NCBI RefSeq assembly: GCF_002933465.1
Contig: NZ_PSZE01000014.1
Span: forward strand, 95,855-159,854
From: Nocardia nova
Lineage (GTDB): Bacteria; Actinomycetota; Actinomycetes; Mycobacteriales; Mycobacteriaceae
Length of the DNA stretch: 64,000 nucleotides
Reading direction: 5' to 3'
Part shown: one piece after another, positions 41,977 through 51,706 of the stretch
How the letters are laid out: every line of letters starts with the position of its first letter
How positions within the stretch are numbered: position 1 is the first letter of the stretch
Translations under genes and position numbers: made by a program
The notes under the pieces: model-generated
What the model was told of the DNA's origin: nothing
The model's database searches: none
Seen by the model: only the letters and a program-made list of their open reading frames with translations

Positions 41977-43542
41977 TCAGTGCGTATCGCTGTCGATCAG
42001 CAGCTTCCCGCTGCCACCCACCACGACGCGGAGTTCGATCGACTTGGACTGACCGCCGTAGGTGATGCTGGCGACCGACATATCCACCGAGCCGTCGGAA
42101 TTGGCGCTGCTGCCGCCGCCGCGTGCGCCTTCGATGGTGTTGTACGCCGTGATCTGGTTCTGCTTCCAGTAGGTCGCGAACGCCTGCTGGCTGCCGTACA
42201 CCTGCTGCGCCGCGGGAGTGAGCAGATTCCACGCGGTGCCGGAGTTCTGGTCGACGAGGGCGTCGTAGAAGTTCTGAATGACACCGGCCGCCGAGCCGAC
42301 GTCGGTCTTCCCGGCGCTCTTGGTCTGTCCCACGGCCGCGACGCTCTGCGTCGAGGGACCCGGCTGCGCGGTGGCGGTCGCCGATGGCGAATTCGCCTGC
42401 GAGCCCGGCGATTCCGTCTTGGCGCCGCCGAACATCAGATACAGCGCCGCGGCGACGATCACCAGACCGGCGGCGAAACCACCGGCGAAGACCCACGGCT
42501 TCGCATTGCGGGTCGGTGCGGGTTCGGTGGCGGGCACCGGATTGGAGCGGGTCGGATGCGCGGCGGCCGCGGCGGGCCGCACCGGCTGCATCTCCGGCTC
42601 GGAGAGCGCCGCCCGCGTCGCCATCATCTCGGCGGTGGAGATATCCGCCTGTGCCGCACGGCGATCCAGTGTGCGGGTGGCCTGCCGGCGACCACCGCCG
42701 CGGTGGGTGGCCAGCATCCGGGTCGATTCGGCGTCGACGGCCCGATCCGCGAAATCGGCCAGCTGATCGCGCACGTCGGTCATGCTCGGCCGGTCCTCCG
42801 GCTCGAAGCTCAGCAGATCCAGCAGTAGATCGGTGAGCGGGCCGGCGTTGCGCGGCTGGCTCAGCTGACCGTTGGCCGCGGCGTACAGCAGCGCCAGGGG
42901 GTTCGGATTGGTGCCGTAGGGCGGTTCGCCCTCGAGGGCATGGAAAAGCGTTGCGCCCAGGGCGAATACATCGGCGGCCGGGCTGGGTTCCGCACCGCGG
43001 GCGACCTCGGGGGCCAGATAGGCGGCGGTGCCGGAGATCAGGCCGGTGGCGGTGAGGGTGACATCACCCTTGGCCTTCGAGATACCGAAGTCGGTGATCT
43101 TCACGGTGCCGTTGTCGCCGAGCAATACGTTGCCGGGCTTGATGTCTCGGTGCACGATGCCGGCGCGATGGGCGGCCACCAGCGCCGAGGCGATCTGCTC
43201 GCCGATGCGTGCGACCTGCGGCAGCGGCAGCGTCCCCTGCGAGGACAGCACCACGGCCAGGCTCTGCGACGGCAGATACTCCATGATCAGGCAGGGATCG
43301 CCCTCGTGGTCGGTGATATCGAAGACCACGATCGCGTTGGGGTGTTGGAAGCGTGCCGCGTTGCGGGCCTCCCGAGACGCGCGCTGACGCACGATCTCTT
43401 TCTCACCCGGCGGCAGACTGGGCTGGGTGAGGATCTGCTTGATCGCCACCGACCGTTCGAGTCGTTCGTCGACGGCACGCCAGACGACGCCTGTGCCGCC
43501 GCTACCAATCCGCTCGACCAGGCGGTAATGCCCTGCGATCAC
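41977..43542 (-). CDS. Serine/threonine protein kinase with one membrane helix
   Basis: A 521-aa Pkn-type kinase. The kinase domain (residues 5-270) is complete: GSGGTGVVW glycine loop, Lys35 in VAIKQI, HRDIKPGN with Asp133, DFG at 151-153 and GTAAYLAPEV. A linker of about 75 residues is followed by a membrane helix (about 349-371) and an extracellular domain with the segment VIQNFYDALVDQNSGTAWNL, which looks like an NTF2-type fold. It has no PASTA repeats, so it is not PknB. GTG 43542 is the apparent start. It follows a lipoprotein penicillin-binding protein gene on the same strand. Confidence 0.92.
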   Translation of the reverse strand: MIAGHYRLVERIGSGGTGVVWRAVDERLERSVAIKQILTQPSLPPGEKEIVRQRASREARNAARFQHPNAIVVFDITDHEGDPCLIMEYLPSQSLAVVLSSQGTLPLPQVARIGEQIASALVAAHRAGIVHRDIKPGNVLLGDNGTVKITDFGISKAKGDVTLTATGLISGTAAYLAPEVARGAEPSPAADVFALGATLFHALEGEPPYGTNPNPLALLYAAANGQLSQPRNAGPLTDLLLDLLSFEPEDRPSMTDVRDQLADFADRAVDAESTRMLATHRGGGRRQATRTLDRRAAQADISTAEMMATRAALSEPEMQPVRPAAAAAHPTRSNPVPATEPAPTRNAKPWVFAGGFAAGLVIVAAALYLMFGGAKTESPGSQANSPSATATAQPGPSTQSVAAVGQTKSAGKTDVGSAAGVIQNFYDALVDQNSGTAWNLLTPAAQQVYGSQQAFATYWKQNQITAYNTIEGARGGGSSANSDGSVDMSVASITYGGQSKSIELRVVVGGSGKLLIDSDTH

Positions 43543-43772
43543 TTGGCCGGTTTCGATGGCACTACTCCGAGTTTCTCCGCGATCCGTGACTTACCGCGCG
43601 CGGGGTCAGGTCCCGCGCGTGTTCCCGGACGAGTGTAGCGGGCGTGACGGGCCGCTTTGACGCCGGAGCGAGATCTGTGCCGAATATGTGTGACCACCGT
43701 GCGATGCGGTCGAGATCACTCCGCTATACAGCGGGTGTATCTGTGACGAACTTCACTTACTCACACGGCGTG

Positions 43773-45542
43773 CTACTGCTGATTCCGCAGGAAACGTCCG
43801 GCCGCTTCGACCGCCGGCGTCGAGCTGCCGGCATCGCCGACGAACACCGCCAGTGCCAGATCGCCGTCGATGCCGACAAACCAGCCGTGCGCGTGGGTGT
43901 CATCGATGTATTCGGCCGTGCCCGTCTTGCCGAGCATGCCGGGAATGTCGGCGAGACTGGTGGCCGTGCCGTTCGTAATCGTCTCGCGCATCATGGATTT
44001 CACCTGATCGAGCACCGGCGCGGGCACAGGCTGCGGCGTCCGATCCGCTGTCCCCGGCGAGCCCGCCACGATGGTGGGCGCCGGCACCGAACCGCGGGCG
44101 ACGGTCGCGGCGACCAACGCCATGCCGAACGGCGACGCGGTCACCCGGCCCTGGCCGATGCCCTCCTCGACTCGCAGCGCGGAAGTGTCTGCGGTAGGCA
44201 CCTTTCCGGTCACCGTGGTCATACCGGGAGCGGTGAAATCCACGCCGAGTCCGAGCTGCGCGGCCGCGCGGGTCAGCCCATCGGGCGGCAGGTTCACCGC
44301 GAGCCGTCGCATGGTGGTGTTGCAGGACCGCGCGAAAGCGGTGTGCAAGGCGACAGTGCCGAGGTCGAAGTTGTTGTCGTTGGGGATCTGCCGGCCTTCG
44401 ATGTTCTCGGTGCCGGGGCAGGCGACCATGGTGTCGGCGGTGACCTGCCCGGCCTGCAACGCGGCCGACACGGTGACCGTCTTGAAGGTCGAACCCGGTG
44501 GGTACAGGCCGGTCAGCGCGATCGGCCCCTGCGCGTCGGCGGCCGCGTTCTGCCCCACGGCCAGAACGTCACCCGTGGACGGTCGCAGCACCACCATCGC
44601 GGCCGGAGTCGGGATCGGCGCGAGCGCGGCCTCGGCACGGCGCAGCATTCCGTTGTCGAGCGTGGTCCTGATGTCGGCGACGGGTTTCGGGTCCTGGCCG
44701 CCCACGGTGTGGGCGCCGGCGGCGGCCTGCGCGCGCACGGCCCAGCCGGCCGCGGCATCGGTACTGTGCTGCCACAGGTCGCTCACGCCGGACAGGGCCG
44801 GTGAGGTCAGTGTCTTGTCGACGGTGAGCAGCCGGGTCTGCGGTGCCAGCGTGACGTTCGGCAGCGCGGCGAGTCGGTCCTGCACCGGGGCGAGATCACC
44901 GGCCCGCAACGCGATCGCGGTGACGGGTTTGCCCTGGGCCCTGTCCATGTCCTCGCGCAGGCTCGCCGCGGTGATGCTCGGATCGATCGGTCCCAGTACG
45001 GCCGCAACGGCATTCGGGTCGGCGCCGGGCGTCAGCTGCACCAGGGTGACGACCTGCTGGGTCATCAATTCCGCACCGTCGCGGTCGAGCACGCGCGCGG
45101 CCGGTTGCGGGGCCACGGTGTCGTAGGACAGCGGCCCGGTCTCGAGGCCGGGCGCCACGGTGGCCGGATTCCACCTGACCTTCCACTCGTCGCCGGATTC
45201 GTCGGCGGCACCGGTGGTGGTGTAGGTCCACTGATTTCCCGCCGTGCCGAAAGTCCAGGTGGTGGCGAGGCTGAACATCGCGTGGTGGTCGGACCGGTCC
45301 ACCGAGTGCACGTCGACGCGCACCTTCTTGCCGAGGCTGTCGAAGAGTGCGCCGAGGGTGGCCGTGGCCTGCGCCGGATCGCTTGTCACGGCGGCCGCGG
45401 CGGCCGGGTCGCCGTGGTTCAACGCCTCGACGAAGGTGTGCACGCTGCGGTCGAGCCGGTCGGCGGAACTGTCTCCGGAACAGGCGGCGGCAGCGAGAAT
45501 CGGGGCGGCGAGCAGGGCGAACAACTTCGATCCGGTGCGCAC
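43773..45542 (-). CDS. Penicillin-binding lipoprotein (class B, NTF2-like N-terminal domain)
   Basis: A 589-aa transpeptidase outside the membrane. The lipobox LAAAAC puts the lipidated Cys at residue 21. A MecA-N/NTF2-like domain (about 30-145) and a dimerisation domain precede the transpeptidase domain, with the active-site STFK at 351-354, SCN at 406-408 and KTGT at 539-542. This is the layout of M. tuberculosis PbpLipo. GTG 45542 is supported by TAGTCT exactly 7 nt upstream. Co-direction with the kinase gene downstream (230 bp away) hints at a cell-wall pairing, but this is inference. Confidence 0.92.
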   Translation of the reverse strand: MRTGSKLFALLAAPILAAAACSGDSSADRLDRSVHTFVEALNHGDPAAAAAVTSDPAQATATLGALFDSLGKKVRVDVHSVDRSDHHAMFSLATTWTFGTAGNQWTYTTTGAADESGDEWKVRWNPATVAPGLETGPLSYDTVAPQPAARVLDRDGAELMTQQVVTLVQLTPGADPNAVAAVLGPIDPSITAASLREDMDRAQGKPVTAIALRAGDLAPVQDRLAALPNVTLAPQTRLLTVDKTLTSPALSGVSDLWQHSTDAAAGWAVRAQAAAGAHTVGGQDPKPVADIRTTLDNGMLRRAEAALAPIPTPAAMVVLRPSTGDVLAVGQNAAADAQGPIALTGLYPPGSTFKTVTVSAALQAGQVTADTMVACPGTENIEGRQIPNDNNFDLGTVALHTAFARSCNTTMRRLAVNLPPDGLTRAAAQLGLGVDFTAPGMTTVTGKVPTADTSALRVEEGIGQGRVTASPFGMALVAATVARGSVPAPTIVAGSPGTADRTPQPVPAPVLDQVKSMMRETITNGTATSLADIPGMLGKTGTAEYIDDTHAHGWFVGIDGDLALAVFVGDAGSSTPAVEAAGRFLRNQQ

Positions 45543-45606
45543 GCGGCCGAGACTACCGTCGCGCGCCGCCGTGGTGCGGTAATCGCCGCCTCGCGCGGGC
45601 CACCGG

Positions 45607-46473
45607 TCAGCGGCGCAGCCAGTCCCCCGCCGCCAGTGTCGCCGCGTCCTCGTCCACGAGTTCGATATCGAATTCGGCCGCCAGGATCTTCGGCAGATCG
45701 GCCGGCGGCAGATCGCGGCTGTGCGAGGTGCCGTCCGGATATTCGGTGATCCAGGTGGTGTTGTCGACGATGTCGTGCCGGTCCGGCCGGAACCGCTGCA
45801 CATACGGCCGGGTCACGAACGGCGAGCGCGCGGACGTGGAGACGAAGTGATTGCCGACCGCGTAATCGATGCGGTACTGCGGATTCATGGTGAAGCTGTA
45901 GCGGTCGATCCAGCCGTCGCGGGCGAAGTGGTGCAGCACCCACAGTTGCGAATCGAGTTCGCCGCGTGCGCGTTCCAGCCGGAATCGCCAGTCGCCGGCG
46001 CGCACCTCCGCCGCATCCGGATTCAGCTCGAGCGGGGCCAGCGGCCCGGAACCGAAACCGACATCGCACAGCCAGACCCGCTCGTCGTCGGCGGTGGTCA
46101 CGCGCAGCAGCGCGTGCGTCGCCGGGCGGATCTCACCGCGCGCACCCATACTCACGCGCCCGTGTAAACCGGTGACGCCGAAGCCGATCCGTTCCAGCGC
46201 GGCGGCGAACAGGCCCACGTTCTCGTAGCAGTAGCCGCCGCGGCGCGATCGGACGATCTTGTCCTGTAGCGACGGAAGATCCAGCAGCACTGGACGTTTC
46301 AACACCGGCTCGATGTTCTCGAACGGGATGGTGGTGGTGTGCGCGTACTGCAGGGCGCGCAGGGTGTCCAGGGTCGGCGCCGGCTCTCCGGTGAAGCCGA
46401 TGCGGGCCAGATACGCCGGCAGATCCAGTGCCGCACCGTCCCAGTTCGCGACCGGGGCCGGAGGTTCCGTCAT
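45607..46473 (-). CDS. nat: Arylamine N-acetyltransferase
   Basis: Transfers acetyl or propionyl groups from CoA to arylamines and hydrazines; in mycobacteria it acts on isoniazid and links to steroid metabolism. The 288-aa product has the catalytic triad Cys82 (RGGYCYEN), His120 (ATHALL) and Asp137 (LCDVGFG). ATG 46473 has AGGAGAAGG 3-7 nt upstream, deciding against the longer open frame. Single-gene unit upstream of the penicillin-binding protein gene. Confidence 0.95.
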   Translation of the reverse strand: MTEPPAPVANWDGAALDLPAYLARIGFTGEPAPTLDTLRALQYAHTTTIPFENIEPVLKRPVLLDLPSLQDKIVRSRRGGYCYENVGLFAAALERIGFGVTGLHGRVSMGARGEIRPATHALLRVTTADDERVWLCDVGFGSGPLAPLELNPDAAEVRAGDWRFRLERARGELDSQLWVLHHFARDGWIDRYSFTMNPQYRIDYAVGNHFVSTSARSPFVTRPYVQRFRPDRHDIVDNTTWITEYPDGTSHSRDLPPADLPKILAAEFDIELVDEDAATLAAGDWLRR

Positions 46474-46716
46474 GACCTTCTCCTGTGTGATCTCGCGGGC
46501 GGATGTCGCACGGCCACTCCTGGGACAGGTAACGGCCCGGGCGTCGCCGTCGTTCACTCCGATGATCAACCACCGCGCGCCTCCCATCCTTCCCACCACC
46601 GCCGCTACCCGGCCTCGAGGCAGCTGCCCCCGCGGGCTTGCCGGCCCGATCCCGTCCGGGCTCAGCAGTTTCTCGGTCAACCCATTCGTGACGGACAGGC
46701 AGGTTAGGATTCGACC

Positions 46717-47889
46717 ATGCGTTCGATCACGGTCGCTCAGCGACGTGCGCGGCTCGCGCGCCGCCATCGCCTCGCCTACGAATCCCGAGGTACCAATCCC
46801 GCTGATATCGCCGATTCGATGGTCGCCCTGCACGCTACCGATCCCGCGACGGTATACCTCTCGGTCTGCGCCCGCACTCGGGACCTGACTCCCGGGGACG
46901 TGGAGCGCGCCCTCTACGACGATCGGTCGCTGCTACGGCTGCTGGCGATGCGCCGGACCATGTTCGTCGTGCCGGTCGGCCTGGTTCCCGTCCTGCAGGC
47001 CGCGGTGGCCGACGCGCTCGCGGTGAAGCAGCGCCGGACCTACGGGAAGTATCTGGCCCAGGCCGTCGAGGGCGATATCGATGCCTGGCTGGCCGACGTG
47101 GCCGAGGAGACCCATCGCGAACTGCTGGCCCGAGGCAGTGCCACCGGCGCGCAACTGTCGGCCGCCGTGCCCCGGCTGCGCACCCAGGTCGACACCGCAC
47201 CTGGCAAGCCGTATTCGAAACCCACCAACATCACCACTTGGGTGCTGGTCATCCTCGGCTGCGACGGGTTGATCGTGCGCGGCCGTCCCAACGGCGGCTG
47301 GACCAGCAGCCAGTACACCTGGGCGCCGCGGGAGGCGTGGCTACCCGCCGATTCCGTGCCGATCGCACTGGACGCGGCGCGCGCCGAACTGGCACGCCGC
47401 TGGCTGCGCACCTTCGGACCGGCTCCCGTCGACGATCTGACCTGGTGGACCGGGTGGACGAAAACGGATGTGCGCAAAACGCTTTCGAGTCTCGACCTCA
47501 CGGAAGTCGACCTCGACGGCAGGCCCGGAGTGATCCTGTCCGACGATACGGATCCCGAACCCGAGACCGAACCGTGGGCGGCGCTACTGCCGGCCCTGGA
47601 CCCGACTCCGATGGGCTGGCAGTCGCGCGACTGGTTCCTCGGCCCGCACGCCCCGGCCCTGTTCGACACCAATGGCAATATCGGCCCGAGCATCTGGGTG
47701 GACGGCCGCATCGTCGGGGGCTGGGCTCAGCGCGCCGACGGTGAGATCGCATGGCGGCTGATGGAAGACGTCGGCGCCGACGCGAAGGCGCTGATCGATG
47801 CCGAGGTCGAGCGCACCGCCGCCTGGTACGGCGACGTGCGCGCCGTCCCCCGCTTCCGGACTCCGCTGGAGCGCGAACTCACCAGCTGA
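46717..47889 (+). CDS. Winged helix DNA-binding domain protein (AlkX/YcaQ-like, PF06224)
   Basis: A 390-aa protein of the HTH_42 family, related to AlkZ/YcaQ DNA glycosylases. It has RLARRHRLA, the segment LLRLLAMRRTMFVVP, TWVLVILGCDGLIVRGRP, and DPTPMGWQSRDWFLG toward the end. Some members open interstrand crosslinks, but activity cannot be claimed for this one. ATG 46717 has TAGGAT 6 nt upstream. It is divergent from nat and converges on nadC with 6 bp between the stops. Confidence 0.85.
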   Translation: MRSITVAQRRARLARRHRLAYESRGTNPADIADSMVALHATDPATVYLSVCARTRDLTPGDVERALYDDRSLLRLLAMRRTMFVVPVGLVPVLQAAVADALAVKQRRTYGKYLAQAVEGDIDAWLADVAEETHRELLARGSATGAQLSAAVPRLRTQVDTAPGKPYSKPTNITTWVLVILGCDGLIVRGRPNGGWTSSQYTWAPREAWLPADSVPIALDAARAELARRWLRTFGPAPVDDLTWWTGWTKTDVRKTLSSLDLTEVDLDGRPGVILSDDTDPEPETEPWAALLPALDPTPMGWQSRDWFLGPHAPALFDTNGNIGPSIWVDGRIVGGWAQRADGEIAWRLMEDVGADAKALIDAEVERTAAWYGDVRAVPRFRTPLERELTS

Positions 47890-47895
47890 TCCGCC

Positions 47896-48759
47896 TCACA
47901 TATCCAGGCCGAGGTCCAGCACCCGCACCGAATGGGTGAGGGCGCCGACCGCCAGGTAGTCGACGCCGGTGCGCGCGTAGTCGGCGGCGGACTCGAGGGA
48001 GAGCCCGCCGGAGGATTCGAGTTTCGTGCGCGGCGAGCGGCTGTTGCGGCGCTGGACGGCGGCCTGGGTGGCCCACAGCGGGAAGTTGTCCAGCAGCACC
48101 AGTTCCACATCCTCGGCGAGGACGGCGTCGAGCTGGTCGAGGCTGTCGACCTCGACCTCACATTCGATATCGGGATCCAGTTCGCGCACCGCACGCAGCG
48201 CGGCGACCACCGATCCGGCGGCCACGACGTGGTTGTCCTTGATCAGGGCGGCGTCGCCGAGGCCCATCCGGTGGTTGACGCCACCGCCGACGCGCACCGC
48301 ATACTTCTGCAGCGCACGCAGTCCCGGCAGGGTTTTGCGGCTGTCGCGGATGCGGCAGTCGGTGCCCTCGACCGCGTCCACCCAGGCGGCGGTGGCGGTG
48401 GCGATTCCGGACATGTGCGTGACCAGGTTGAGCATGGTGCGTTCGGCGGTCAGCAGCTGGCGGGTCGGCGCGACGACGGTCAGCACCGCGTCGCCGGGAC
48501 CGACCCGGGTACCGTCGGCGACGCGATCGGTCACCTCGTAATTCCCGGCGCCGATCACCTCGTCGAGTACCAGCAGCCCGACATCGATGCCGGCCACCGT
48601 GCCCAGCTGCCTCGAGACCATCGCGGCCTTGACGGTCGCCTCGGCGGGAACCGTTGCGGCCGAGGTGATGTCGGGCCCGTAGCGCAGATCCTCGTCGAGG
48701 GCGGTGCGGATCAGGGTGCGCAGTTCCCCGGGGTCGAGTCGCGGGTCCAGTGCCATCAT
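47896..48759 (-). CDS. nadC: Quinolinate phosphoribosyltransferase (decarboxylating)
   Basis: Makes nicotinate mononucleotide from quinolinate and PRPP. The 287-aa product has DLRYGPDITSAATVP, RTMLNLVTHMSGIAT, IRDSRKTLPGLRALQKYAV, GGGVNHRMGLGDAALIKDNH and a C-terminal VGALTHSV. It is the third gene of nadA-nadB-nadC, starting 31 bp after nadB. The first two codons are both ATG. Confidence 0.97.
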   Translation of the reverse strand: MMALDPRLDPGELRTLIRTALDEDLRYGPDITSAATVPAEATVKAAMVSRQLGTVAGIDVGLLVLDEVIGAGNYEVTDRVADGTRVGPGDAVLTVVAPTRQLLTAERTMLNLVTHMSGIATATAAWVDAVEGTDCRIRDSRKTLPGLRALQKYAVRVGGGVNHRMGLGDAALIKDNHVVAAGSVVAALRAVRELDPDIECEVEVDSLDQLDAVLAEDVELVLLDNFPLWATQAAVQRRNSRSPRTKLESSGGLSLESAADYARTGVDYLAVGALTHSVRVLDLGLDM

Positions 48760-48790
48760 CTACTCCTCAGCAGGTGGTGCGTGGCGGCGG

Positions 48791-50539
48791 TCATCGAGTG
48801 CTCACCGCCGGTAGCGGGTCCGCGACGGGGAGCGGATCGGCGACCACCTGCGGTCGGCCGTCGGCGCCGAGCCGGATCGCGACGCTGCGTCGCAACTCCT
48901 CGCGCGGATCGGGGTAATCGGATCGGGTATGGCAGCCGCGGCTTTCGGCGCGGGCGGTGGCCGCCAGGAGCAGGGTCCGTGCGGTCAGGGTCAGGGCGGC
49001 GTCCTCCACCGCGGCCAGCACGCCGGCCTGCTCGCCGTGGAGTCGCGACACCGCGTGCGGCGTGGCCGTTTCCGGCGCCGCGGGCTCGCATCCGCTGCCG
49101 CCGGCCGCGGAATCGGACGGCACCGCGTCGGGAAACCGTTGTGCCGCAGCGCCTTCCATAGCATCCGTGGTCTCGGATTTCGCGGATCCGCCCCCGCGCA
49201 GATGCAGGACACGCAGCATCGCCCCACGCAGTCCGTCACCGTCGCGCACCACGCCGGCGTGTGCCGACATCAACTGCTGGAGGGCGGAGCGATCGATGCG
49301 CGGCAACGTCATCTCCGGCACCGCGGTCACCTCCGCAGCGGCGGCGACCCGCTCGGCCGCGGCGGCCCCCACCCGCTCGCCGACGACCAGGCCCTCGAGC
49401 AGGCTGTTCGATGCCAGCCGGTTGGCGCCGTGCAGACCGGTGCGCGCCACCTCGCCGGCCGCGTACAGGCCGGGGACGGCGGTGCGCCCGTGCGTATCGG
49501 TGACGACCCCGCCGCACTGGAAATGCGCGGCCGGCGCGACCGGGATCAGGTCGCTGCGCGGATCCAGGCCCGCGGCGCGGCACGAGGTCGTGATCGTCGG
49601 AAATCGTTGTGCGAAACCGTCGATCGCGCGGGCGTCGAGATATACGTGATCGGTGCCGAGCTGTCGCATCCGGGCGGCGATGGCTTTGGAGACGATATCG
49701 CGCGGCGCTAGATCGCCCCGCGGATCGACACCGGCGGTCACGGAATCACCGTCCGAGTCGACCAGCACCGCGCCCTCGCCGCGCACCGCCTCGCTGATCA
49801 GCGGCCGCCTGCCCAGCCCGCCGGGACTGAACAGCACGGTGGGGTGGAATTGCACGAATTCCAGATCGGCGACCAGCGCACCGGCTCGCAGCGCCAGCGC
49901 GATGCCGTCTGCCGTGGCCCCGGGCGGATTGGTGCTGCAGGCGTAGAGCTGGCCGAGGCCACCGGTGGCCAGCAGGACGGCCGGGGTGTGCACCACGCCG
50001 AAACCCTGGTCCGACACCACGATCACACCGCGCACACCGGCGGGCCCGGTGACGAGGTCGAGCGCCGCGGTGCCGAACAGCACCGGCAGGCCGGCGGCAT
50101 TCAGCGCGCGCTGCACCTCGGCGCCGGTGGCGTCACCACCGGCGTGGATGATACGGCGCGTGCTGTGCCCGCCCTCGCGGGTGCGCGACACCTGGCCGTC
50201 GCGGCCGAGATCGAAGACCGCGCCCAGGTCGGTCAGCGCCGCGATGGCATCCCGGCCGCCCGCCACGATGGAGCGCACCGCCTGTGCATCGCACAGTCCC
50301 GCCCCGGCGTCGACGGTGTCGGCGACGTGCGAGTCGACGGTGTCGCCGTCCGGCGCGACGACCGCGATCCCACCCTGTGCGTATTGCGTGGACGTATCCG
50401 TCGGGCCGCCCTTGCTCAGGGTCAGGACCCGCAACCCCCGCAGCGAGGCGGTGCGGGCCGCGGTCAAACCCGCGACACCGCCACCGATCACCACCAGATC
50501 AGCTTCGGCTTCCCAGCCGATCGAAGGCGTCATCATCAT
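48791..50539 (-). CDS. nadB: L-aspartate oxidase
   Basis: FAD enzyme oxidising aspartate to iminoaspartate, the first committed step of NAD synthesis. The 582-aa product has the dinucleotide site LVVIGGGVAGLTAARTA, STQYAQGGIAV, FVQFHPTVLF and the hinge GEVARTGLHGANRLASNSLLEG. The C-terminal part (about residues 440-520) is an Ala/Glu/Ser-rich expansion compared with E. coli NadB. It starts with three consecutive ATG codons, 41 bp after nadA. Confidence 0.97.
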   Translation of the reverse strand: MMMTPSIGWEAEADLVVIGGGVAGLTAARTASLRGLRVLTLSKGGPTDTSTQYAQGGIAVVAPDGDTVDSHVADTVDAGAGLCDAQAVRSIVAGGRDAIAALTDLGAVFDLGRDGQVSRTREGGHSTRRIIHAGGDATGAEVQRALNAAGLPVLFGTAALDLVTGPAGVRGVIVVSDQGFGVVHTPAVLLATGGLGQLYACSTNPPGATADGIALALRAGALVADLEFVQFHPTVLFSPGGLGRRPLISEAVRGEGAVLVDSDGDSVTAGVDPRGDLAPRDIVSKAIAARMRQLGTDHVYLDARAIDGFAQRFPTITTSCRAAGLDPRSDLIPVAPAAHFQCGGVVTDTHGRTAVPGLYAAGEVARTGLHGANRLASNSLLEGLVVGERVGAAAAERVAAAAEVTAVPEMTLPRIDRSALQQLMSAHAGVVRDGDGLRGAMLRVLHLRGGGSAKSETTDAMEGAAAQRFPDAVPSDSAAGGSGCEPAAPETATPHAVSRLHGEQAGVLAAVEDAALTLTARTLLLAATARAESRGCHTRSDYPDPREELRRSVAIRLGADGRPQVVADPLPVADPLPAVSTR

Positions 50540-50580
50540 CGATCGAACCTTTCCGGCCCGCCCGGAGGCGGGTGCCGGTG

Positions 50581-51612
50581 CTATTCGCCGCCGCCGGGAT
50601 TGCCGATGGCGATCATGCGCTGCACCGACTTACGGGCCAGCGCGGCTGTTTCCGGATCGACGTGCACCTCGTCGACATTGTCGGTCAGGCATCGCCACAG
50701 CGCCGCGGGGGTGATCATCTTCATGTACTTGCAGGCGGCGCGATCGTTGACCGCCTGGAAGTCGATGTCCGGCGCGGCCTTGCGCAGCTGATGCAGCATG
50801 CCGACCTCGGTCGCGACCAGCACCTGCTTCGATTGCGCGTTCTTGGCGGCGTCGATCATGCCGCCGGTGGACAGGATGTGCACCCGCTCGGCCGGGAAGG
50901 CACCCTCGCCGGCGAGGTAGAGAGCCGACGTGGCACACCCGCATTCGGGGTGCACGAACAGTTCCGCATCGGGATGGGTGCGGGCCTGTTCGGTGAGCTC
51001 ATCGCCGTTGATCCCCGCGTGCACGTGACATTCACCGGCCCAGATGTGCATGTTCTCGCGACCGGTGACGCGCTTGACGTGCGCGCCGAGAAACTGGTCG
51101 GGCAGGAACAGCACCTCGCGGCCGGGGTCGATCGACGCGACCACGTCGACGGCGTTGGACGAGGTGCAGCAGATGTCGGTGAGCGCCTTCACCGCGGCGG
51201 TGGTGTTCACGTACGACACCACCACGGCGCCGGGATGCTCGGCCTTCCACGCGCGCAGCTCGTCGGCGGTGATGGAGTCGGCCAGCGAGCATCCGGCGCG
51301 CTGATCCGGAATCAGCACGGTCTTGTCCGGGCTCAGGATCTTCGCGGTCTCGGCCATGAAGTGCACACCGCAGAACACGATGGTGTCCTCGGGGACGTCG
51401 GCGGCGATCCGCGACAGTGCGAGGGAATCGCCGACGTGATCGGCGACATCCTGGATCTCCGGTAGTTCGTAGTTGTGCGCCAGGATGGTGGCGTTGCGCT
51501 CGCGCGCGAGTCGCTTGATCTCGGCCGCCCATTCCGGTGTGGCCTCGACTCCGCCGTAACCGGCCGGACCGTCGACGACCTGCGCTGCGAATGCCTGCGT
51601 CGTTGACGCCAT
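50581..51612 (-). CDS. nadA: Quinolinate synthase
   Basis: A [4Fe-4S] enzyme condensing iminoaspartate with dihydroxyacetone phosphate. The 343-aa product has ATILAHNYELPEIQD, VFCGVHFMAETAKIL, DQRAGCSLAD, TSSNAVDVV, HPECGC and STGGMI; the conserved cysteines are in AGCSL, PECGC and DRAACKYM. ATG 51612 was chosen with GGAG 6 nt upstream over an ATG six codons earlier. First gene of nadABC, divergent from the NrtR-type regulator with a perfect palindrome 72 bp upstream. Confidence 0.97.
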   Translation of the reverse strand: MASTTQAFAAQVVDGPAGYGGVEATPEWAAEIKRLARERNATILAHNYELPEIQDVADHVGDSLALSRIAADVPEDTIVFCGVHFMAETAKILSPDKTVLIPDQRAGCSLADSITADELRAWKAEHPGAVVVSYVNTTAAVKALTDICCTSSNAVDVVASIDPGREVLFLPDQFLGAHVKRVTGRENMHIWAGECHVHAGINGDELTEQARTHPDAELFVHPECGCATSALYLAGEGAFPAERVHILSTGGMIDAAKNAQSKQVLVATEVGMLHQLRKAAPDIDFQAVNDRAACKYMKMITPAALWRCLTDNVDEVHVDPETAALARKSVQRMIAIGNPGGGE

Positions 51613-51683
51613 GGCATGCTCCTTCCTCATGCGCCCGGCACCCTCACCGGCCGCATCACCCCGGGCCGATTAGCTTCAACCCG

Positions 51684-51706
51684 GTTTTCGACTTACAATC
51701 GAAAAC
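51684..51706. promoter_or_regulatory. NrtR-type operator between nadA and nrtR
   Basis: GTTTTCGA (51684-51691) and TCGAAAAC (51699-51706) form a perfect 8-7-8 inverted repeat. It covers the TACAAT -10 box (51694-51699) and ends one base before the GTG of the regulator gene. This position predicts strong autorepression and control of the divergent nadABC. Confidence 0.8.
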